Of a stretch of DNA of 64,000 nt, positions 58,215-64,000 are shown one piece after another (within the stretch, counting starts at the first letter, position 1; each line of letters begins with the position of its first letter). The position numbers and the translations under genes are program-made. The notes beneath the pieces are model-generated. The model saw nothing but the letters and a program-made list of their open reading frames with translations. It searched no databases and was not told the origin of the DNA. Source of the stretch: Epiperipatus broadwayi (taxonomy: Eukaryota; Onychophora; Udeonychophora; Euonychophora; Peripatidae); NCBI GenBank assembly GCA_028023455.1, contig JAQFVV010000504.1, positions 188,001-252,000 on the forward strand, in the 5' to 3' direction.

Positions 58215-61200
58215 CAAAAATCATATATATTGCATGCAAAATCAAAAATATGCATTACATTGGCATATTATATAGCATAGAATATTTTAGTAATTTATTT
58301 TTGGTTTTTATTCAGTGTTTTATTATTATTATTTGATATTTAACTGGTTAGTAATCTTCTTCAGAAATACAATGACAATTTATGGTAGCGATTTTCCCCA
58401 TATATGTATATTTCTGATATAACTTAATTATATGCTTATGATATTCAGTTTGCAACATTATGTACATGTACCCATATATTCTATCATAAATTAAGGCACA
58501 CATACCTTATAGTTTTATAACTATATAAAATATATATTTAGGGAAAATAATTTTTATAGTGTATTATCAATTTTTACTCTGAAATATATTGCTAAACAGT
58601 CAAATGTTAAAAAAATAAAATAAAGCTTCAGAAAAAAGTATTTTAAAAAAAGAAATTAATTTATTAATATAATGTACTATAGCGTTGTACATCCTATATC
58701 CTGTGACGACTTATTAAGTCATAGTGTGATTTGTAGATCACGAAAGATTTTCTGTTTACAAAGTAGGTCATCAAGCTTAAAAAGCTTGATTTATTTGTTG
58801 CAAAGGTATTTATTGTTCAATGAATTTATTACCAATATATCGCAACAACCGTTATAACAAGTTTAAGTAATAGTTTAAGCTGCATTATATCATTTCAACC
58901 CCCCCCCCCCAAACTATCATTCGTCATTGTAATTAATTTGTTTAAAAAACTCAATTTATCTATTTGGATTTAATTTTGCTTTTGTTTTTCTCCTGAGTAT
59001 CTTTCACATTTAATTGTATATACACATATGCGTACATATATATATATGTACAGAAGACTTATAAAGTGTTGAATGCATATGATTTTAATATGTCATTAAA
59101 TTAAAAAAAAAAAGACTAATAATCAAAAATAATAATATTATAATAATTCAATATTGCCAGAAAAATAGCAAGTTAAACTTGGGAAGAATCCTCATCACCT
59201 TTGCCAATATTGTTGATATATATTTGTGACGTTAAATATTTATGAGGTGAAATACTATATAATATATTCAAAATTATGAGTCTCTCTAAACATCATGTAT
59301 AATTAATATTCCCAAGTCTGAACACCGTGTATAATCAGAGAGCCAAATCTCTCTAAATTGTCCAAAATAAATCACCCTGCTTGCAATCCAAGAAGTCGCA
59401 CTTATATACATATATATGTAGTGTTATATATATACTAAAGTATACACAATGTATATACAGGATCTAAAAAGCTTATGCATAAGTATGACCTTATATATAT
59501 AAATAGTAAATATTTTATGATGAAATGTAATTATTGATTATATTTGTAAATATAGCTCTAGTGGACCCTTACTCCCGAGAAATAAAGTTCTCAAAGGATT
59601 TTCTATGTAAGCGATTGGAAAGTAGTTGGAAATTACTTATATAAATGTTATTTCCTGAAAACATCTTTTAAAATTATTACTTTCCTTCAAAGAAATGAAT
59701 AAAAATATTATAAAAAAGGAAAATGCTCATTAAGAAACATTTCTGCTGGATTAACTTCACCCTTTGGCCCGGATCTTGCAAACCTTTGCTCTGCATTGTT
59801 TGCTACAGTAGTAAAATAGCAGAATCTGGAGTTCATGGATCATGACTCTATTCTATTCTTCTTGCTTAAACTGCTTTTGAAGTCCCGAATGTTAAATATC
59901 ATCAAAATCTTTCAAATCTCTTTATTTATCCATTGTATTTTATTACAACTTAATCTACAAATGTGTAACTTATAAAATCCCAATAAATACTAGCTTTTAA
60001 TACAATATGTCAATGTTATTAACAATTCCTCTCTTTTCTTCCAATGCGTAAGCTTGTGATTAAGACCTGTAGAGGTCCCTACCTTCGTATTTTCAACTGC
60101 ACATGCGTTAATAAATATACTTTTGTTCGAAGATTGTTATATATTAATCTTCGTTACTTATAGACTTTCAAACGCAGTTAAATAATAATAGATATATTGA
60201 CTTCTGGGCTAATATTAATATAACAATCTCTAGCCTAATAAATAGTTATCAATTACATTGACATTTTTACTTAAAAGATGATAAATAGGCATTGGTATTG
60301 TAGAATTGCATACTTGCTGTTGTTCATTTTGCTAAACAGATATTTTCCTATATATATTATTATTTAATCTTCAACCGAATGTTTTCAATCATTTTAAATT
60401 TTATTTATATAAAAAGAAATTCATAGCAAAGATCTCAAGAATGAAATGCATTTATTGTGGTTTCTGCCGTAATAAGTGAATAGGCAAACAGTAAATTTGT
60501 AAAAATCATCTGTTTTTCTAAATTAGTCATTAATAGAAAAGTACAATTCATTGAATTAGAAAAGCTTCCATCTGTGGTTTATAAAAATGCGCCGTCGTTT
60601 ATAATTTTCAAAAGCAAGATCTTATCTGATTATCGAACAGCAGTTAGTTATATGGCTGAATAATTTACTCCATTGAATAACTATCACCAAACTTTGACCA
60701 ATATCATATATATATGCGTTTCTATTTACTCTGGTAAAATTTAAATCGGACGAATATTTTTTTAAGCATACAGTTTTTCAAAATTGTGGATACTCGTTAA
60801 CCCATGAACAACATATAAATTTTAATTTACTTTATCATATTTGAAAATTAAAATAGATTTTCTTAGTGACATGAATTTAGATGAAATGTCCTAAATGCCA
60901 GTCATCAATCATCATAATCTCTCACTACTTAACCTGTAAAATGAAATGCCTAAAGTAGATTGATTTTTTTTCTTTCTGTTTCTTCTTTATTACATTTTCC
61001 TCACATATTTGTCTTGGACTTAACAGCATGATTCTTGAAATAGTCCTCTACATGCAAATATAATATAAAGGCAGGAGAGCTGGACAAATTGAAACAGATT
61101 TAAAATCATTCTCTTAGTGATTAAGAAATTTATTTTTCATAATGCTGCACTGAAAATGGATAATTATAATTGTGTTTGTTATTCATATCATTAAAGTGTA

Positions 61201-61490
61201 GATGCATAATTTTCAAACATCCTGTAGAATTTTAGTAGAAATTGTTTAAACATATTGATTCTGTTATGTTTACATTATATTGTAATGACATTTGATGTGT
61301 GTGTTAACACACACACACACACACACTTTTAGGAAATGCAATAGCCAATTACTGCCAACAACGATAAATATGATCCTAGTATTTCCCAATAATCTTTGTT
61401 GGTAGTAGATTGTTATTGCTTTTTACGAGATTACATTTATGTGTTTGATTACACAATGATGCAAACAGTATGGCATCTGCATGTTTTAAA
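58215..61490. other. no gene recognised
   Basis: A 3.3 kb A+T-rich stretch. It holds a 12-C run at 58899-58910, a CA run near 61302-61326 and scattered TA tracts. Two less A+T-rich patches (59750-59890 and 60560-60660) carry no recognisable exon. Nothing else was supported. Confidence 0.45.
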
Positions 61491-61497
61491 TTGCAAT

Positions 61498-61628
61498 CAA
61501 CACTTTCAACATGTGTGTGATCAAGTGTGTCAGCAATATGAGATAGTTTGGAATAATTGAGGGTCATGCAAAAGTCTGAGTTCAAACCCCTTATATATTA
61601 TATATTAGAGTGCAGGTATGAAAAAGCT
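61498..61628 (+). mobile_element. SINE family 3 monomer
   Basis: Single copy of the unit that is doubled at 45.3 kb: GTGTGTCAGCAATATGAGAT, TAATTGAGGGTCATG, AAAGTCTGAGTTCAAACCCC (B-box-like) and the tail AGTGCAGGTATGAAAAAGCT. Its existence as a monomer with the same tail shows that the 45.3 kb hairpin is a dimer. Confidence 0.75.
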
Positions 61629-61844
61629 TGTACTATAGGGAAAAAATCTTGTATTACATCATTATTATTAATAGACCATTTGTCCTTTAAAAATACAACT
61701 GGTCTTACTGATTAGATCTTTACCACCATAATATAATTCTTCAGCAGGTTCAAACCCTGTGCAGATCCATCAACAAACAATTGTTTCAATTTTTATAATT
61801 ATAACGAGAAACACTGATTGCTTTTCAGGTATTAATAAAATAAT

Positions 61845-61935
61845 TGAATGGCTTGAAAGAACCTAAGTCTTTGGTCCAGGGATCTTTATCCCCAGAGTTT
61901 TCACTCTACCACTAATAACCAAATTACACCAGGAC
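61845..61935 (-). mobile_element. SINE family 2 fragment
   Basis: Minus-strand fragment: head CCTGGTGTAATTTGGTTATT, middle GTGGTAGAGTGAAAACTCTG, then GGATAAAGATCCCTGG in the B-box position. Its ordering matches the copies at 49.2 and 63.2 kb. Confidence 0.5.
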
Positions 61936-62561
61936 TGATTAATGCTGTATAATGAATAAGAATAGGACAATGTTCACTGTATTAATCGATTTTAAAACAG
62001 GGCGGTTTAAATTTATTTAAACAATCTTGCAAATCTTAGTTGGGGAATTTTGCAACAAATGGCTTATTATTAATGATGTAAATATTGATATCAGCCAATG
62101 CTGTTATGTTTACAAAATACTTTGCATATTATTTAGTGTCCAAAATTAGTGCGATTGTTTAAATAAATATAAAGGATTTCACTTTTATGGTATTTTATTA
62201 TTTACATGTTGAAATCAATAAATGCAATGTGCTTTGTATTTATATTATTAATATAGCATTCATATTTGTTAAACAGTTTTACATTTTTAATTATGTATGT
62301 ATGAGAATTGGAACAGCTGTTTATGAATCTATTTGGTGCTTGACCTACTGAAATAGATCTAGTTTGCATTTTAATTAAATCTAACATTGAGTTAATGGTA
62401 CAAACAGGTATTGATTTCTATTTAGATATAGATGTGGCATTGCTTAATATACAGTATTTATAAAATATGTTAAGTTCATTATATATATATTATAAGGATG
62501 TGATAAGGCATAAAAATAAAGATGATGCGATTAAGGGCATTTGAGTTTTTCTTGTTCAAAC

Positions 62562-62944
62562 TATCTACTACTTACAAACAAGGCAAAACTTTCCATACAG
62601 TAGTGCCACCCTGTGCCAACCAGAGTAATCAATGGATGCCAGAAGGCTGTGCATAAAATCCCTATCCAATACCTACTCATCCAATATCCCCAGACTAGTT
62701 TCTGGCTTATGGCCTTTGTCAGTGAGGAGCTTTGGATCTGAGAGCACTGCACCTAGATCTTAGGATATTGGATGAGTAGGCTTTGGATAGGGATTTTATG
62801 CACAGCCTTCTGGCATACATTGATTACTCTGGTTGGCACAGGGTGGCACTACTGTATGGAGAGTTTTTGCCTTGTTTGTAAACAATTATGTGCTAGTATA
62901 AGAGATGGTGATCATGTGATGCTTAATGGTTTATCTACTACTTA
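62562..62944. repeat. hairpin repeat with 13 bp target duplication
   Basis: Arms 62575-62689 and 62763-62878 are near-perfect reverse complements (CAAACAAGGCAAAACTTTCC at the left end; TGCCTTGTTTG at the right). They are separated by a 73 bp loop. The flanking direct repeat TATCTACTACTTA is perfect (62562-62574 and 62932-62944). Between the right arm and the right flank is a one-sided tail of about 53 bp with GCTAGTATAAGAGATGGTGA and TCATGTGATGCTTAATGG. Monomers with arm plus tail occur at 2.1 and 21.4 kb. No coding sequence. Confidence 0.9.
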
Positions 62945-63137
62945 TTAATTAAGTTCATTAAATGTTTTTATTTTTGTATATTACACAAAATGTTTAAAAT
63001 AAATAAAACTCTTGAAAAGTGGTAATTTTAATAGATTATATGTATTTGTTACTTAAAAAAAAAATCAAAACAAAGCATGTAACAGTAGTTATCTTTACCA
63101 TATTTCTGAGCCATTTATTGTAAGTATGACTAATCAG

Positions 63138-63262
63138 TAAAAAAAAACGGTATATGACTTTATTGCTCGGGAGTTCATAAGAGTTTCGGGCACCAGATCT
63201 GCGAATGCCAGAATCAATCCTGGGACCCCCCCCCCACTACCAACTACACCAAAACGCATAGG
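63138..63262 (-). mobile_element. SINE family 2 copy
   Basis: Minus-strand copy: CCTATGCGTTTTGGTGTAGT (head), a G-run (63224-63233 on the plus strand as C), CAGGATTGATTCTGGCATTC, and the 3' end CTCTTATGAACTCCCGAGCAATAAAG. It is followed by a second, more damaged copy. Confidence 0.6.
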
Positions 63263-63269
63263 GATAGAA

Positions 63270-63362
63270 GAGTGCACATGGTTTTATTTCTTGGGAGTTC
63301 GATCCTGGAATCTCCCAATCCCAAATTAGATGCTTTACCAACAATGCCAAACCAAGCAGGGT
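63270..63362 (-). mobile_element. SINE family 2 copy, damaged
   Basis: Minus-strand: CCTGCTTGGTTTGGCATTGT (head), TTGGGATTGGGAGATTCCAG, GGATCGAACTCCCAAGAAAT. It sits next to the copy at 63138-63262 in the same orientation, forming a tandem pair like that at 35.1-35.4 kb. Confidence 0.5.
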
Positions 63363-63569
63363 AGTAATCAGTGGATATCCATGATAGTGTACATGATTTT
63401 CTCATTTTGTGACTAATTGTTAGCTTTTGTTTTTATCAGTAAGAATTAGAACTCATTGCTGGAATTAATGTCAACTTGCTTATATAATTTTATGGATCTG
63501 ACATTGGGCCACTGATGAAGCAAAAGCTCAAATGGTCTGGGAATAAGGTTATTATAGCATTGTTCCTCA

Positions 63570-63620
63570 ATACCATCTGGTATCCATTGATTACTCAAGT
63601 TTACCATAGATGGTTTTAGA
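63570..63620. repeat. fragment of the 62.6 kb hairpin family arm
   Basis: CATCTGGTATCCATTGATTACTC matches the arm segment CTGGCATACATTGATTACTC of the 62.6 kb hairpin. Too short to bound. Its surroundings (63400-63750) are otherwise unassigned. Confidence 0.35.
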
Positions 63621-63761
63621 GTAGAGTGAAGATGTCTCACTCTTGGAAACAATATGAATAAGCATACAAGAAAATCTTGTAGATTATTGTTGGCAATAGA
63701 AAGCATTAAAACAACAAAATCAACATCAGTATTTTCTAGTAGGTTATATACTACTATGACT

Positions 63762-63882
63762 CCATCATATGATCACCATTTATTTCTTATGCTTGCTATA
63801 ACTGGTGTTAAAACAGGCAAACCTCTCCAGTTATGAGCAAGCATAATAAATGGTGATCATATGATGTTTAGTGGTTTAATAC
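63762..63882. repeat. small hairpin made of the 62.6 kb family tail
   Basis: Inverted arms: CATCATATGATCACCATTTA, then CTTATGCTTGCTATAACTGG, pair with CCAGTTATGAGCAAGCATAA and TAAATGGTGATCATATGATG. GGTGATCATATGATGTTTAG is the conserved tail of the family at 2.1, 21.4 and 62.6 kb. Here the tail region itself is doubled in inverted order around a loop of about 25 bp. Confidence 0.75.
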
Positions 63883-64000
63883 CAATCCTGCCTAATAGGA
63901 TAATGGTGGCTATGGTTATTAAAGAACCAAAGACACCAAAATATATTGGTATTGAACTGAGTTCAGACATATATGATTATATAAGCTACTGAGGTTGGAT

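Noticed and set aside
61302-61326. CA repeat and nearby C and G homopolymers as regulatory elements
   Set aside because: Ordinary simple repeats; nothing links them to a gene.

Overview
This 64 kb window is strongly A+T-rich eukaryotic DNA. It has the look of an invertebrate animal genome with long introns and a heavy, old transposon load. There is no bacterial-type gene packing, operon, CRISPR array, rRNA or free-standing tRNA gene. Abundant tRNA-derived SINEs, RTE- and jockey-type LINE relics and hairpin repeats would suit a mollusc, perhaps a cephalopod, but that is an inference that no single sequence here proves.

Only one piece of host protein-coding sequence is convincing: an internal exon at 9645-10258 (+) of a ZC3H12 (Regnase/MCPIP) family RNase. 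It carries the UBA-like domain and the first strand of the NYN/PIN nuclease domain, with a clean polypyrimidine-AG acceptor and a GT donor. The exons before and after it were not found, so the gene either has introns longer than this window on the 3' side or has short exons that I could not see by eye.

Almost everything else recognisable is mobile-element debris. From left to right: an RTE-like LINE (about 288-2060, -); a decayed jockey-like LINE (3525-6680, -) split by a hAT-type fragment and a 284 bp tandem duplication; the host exon flanked by tRNA-derived SINEs and a 0.4 kb hairpin (10998-11465); a 3' LINE stub (13.1-13.6 kb); a short terminal-inverted-repeat MITE (16.2 kb); a GC-richer island (18.4 kb); more SINEs and foldbacks (19.5-22.2 kb); a nearly full-length but dead Merlin (IS1016-like) transposase (24.27-25.1 kb, -); RTE LINE fragments (25.4, 31.8 and 35.4-36.9 kb); hairpin and foldback repeats at 27.3, 30.1, 33, 41.4-43.8, 45.3, 54.1-55.1, 56.9-58.2 and 62.6 kb; a hAT non-autonomous element with an 8 bp target duplication (50.45-51.63 kb); and a second LINE lineage with a C-terminal zinc knuckle (55.3-56.6 kb, -).

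The most interesting pattern is a set of hairpin-shaped repeats (10998-11465, 45310-45540, 56895-58210, 62562-62944) plus a single-arm relative (30100-30367). Each lies between direct repeats of 13 bp (one has a single mismatch), and the hairpins have a short non-palindromic tail on one side only. That combination looks more like head-to-head dimers of SINE-like retroposons inserted by LINE machinery than like cut-and-paste foldback transposons. If the host gene transcribes through the region, these hairpins would give long double-stranded RNA.
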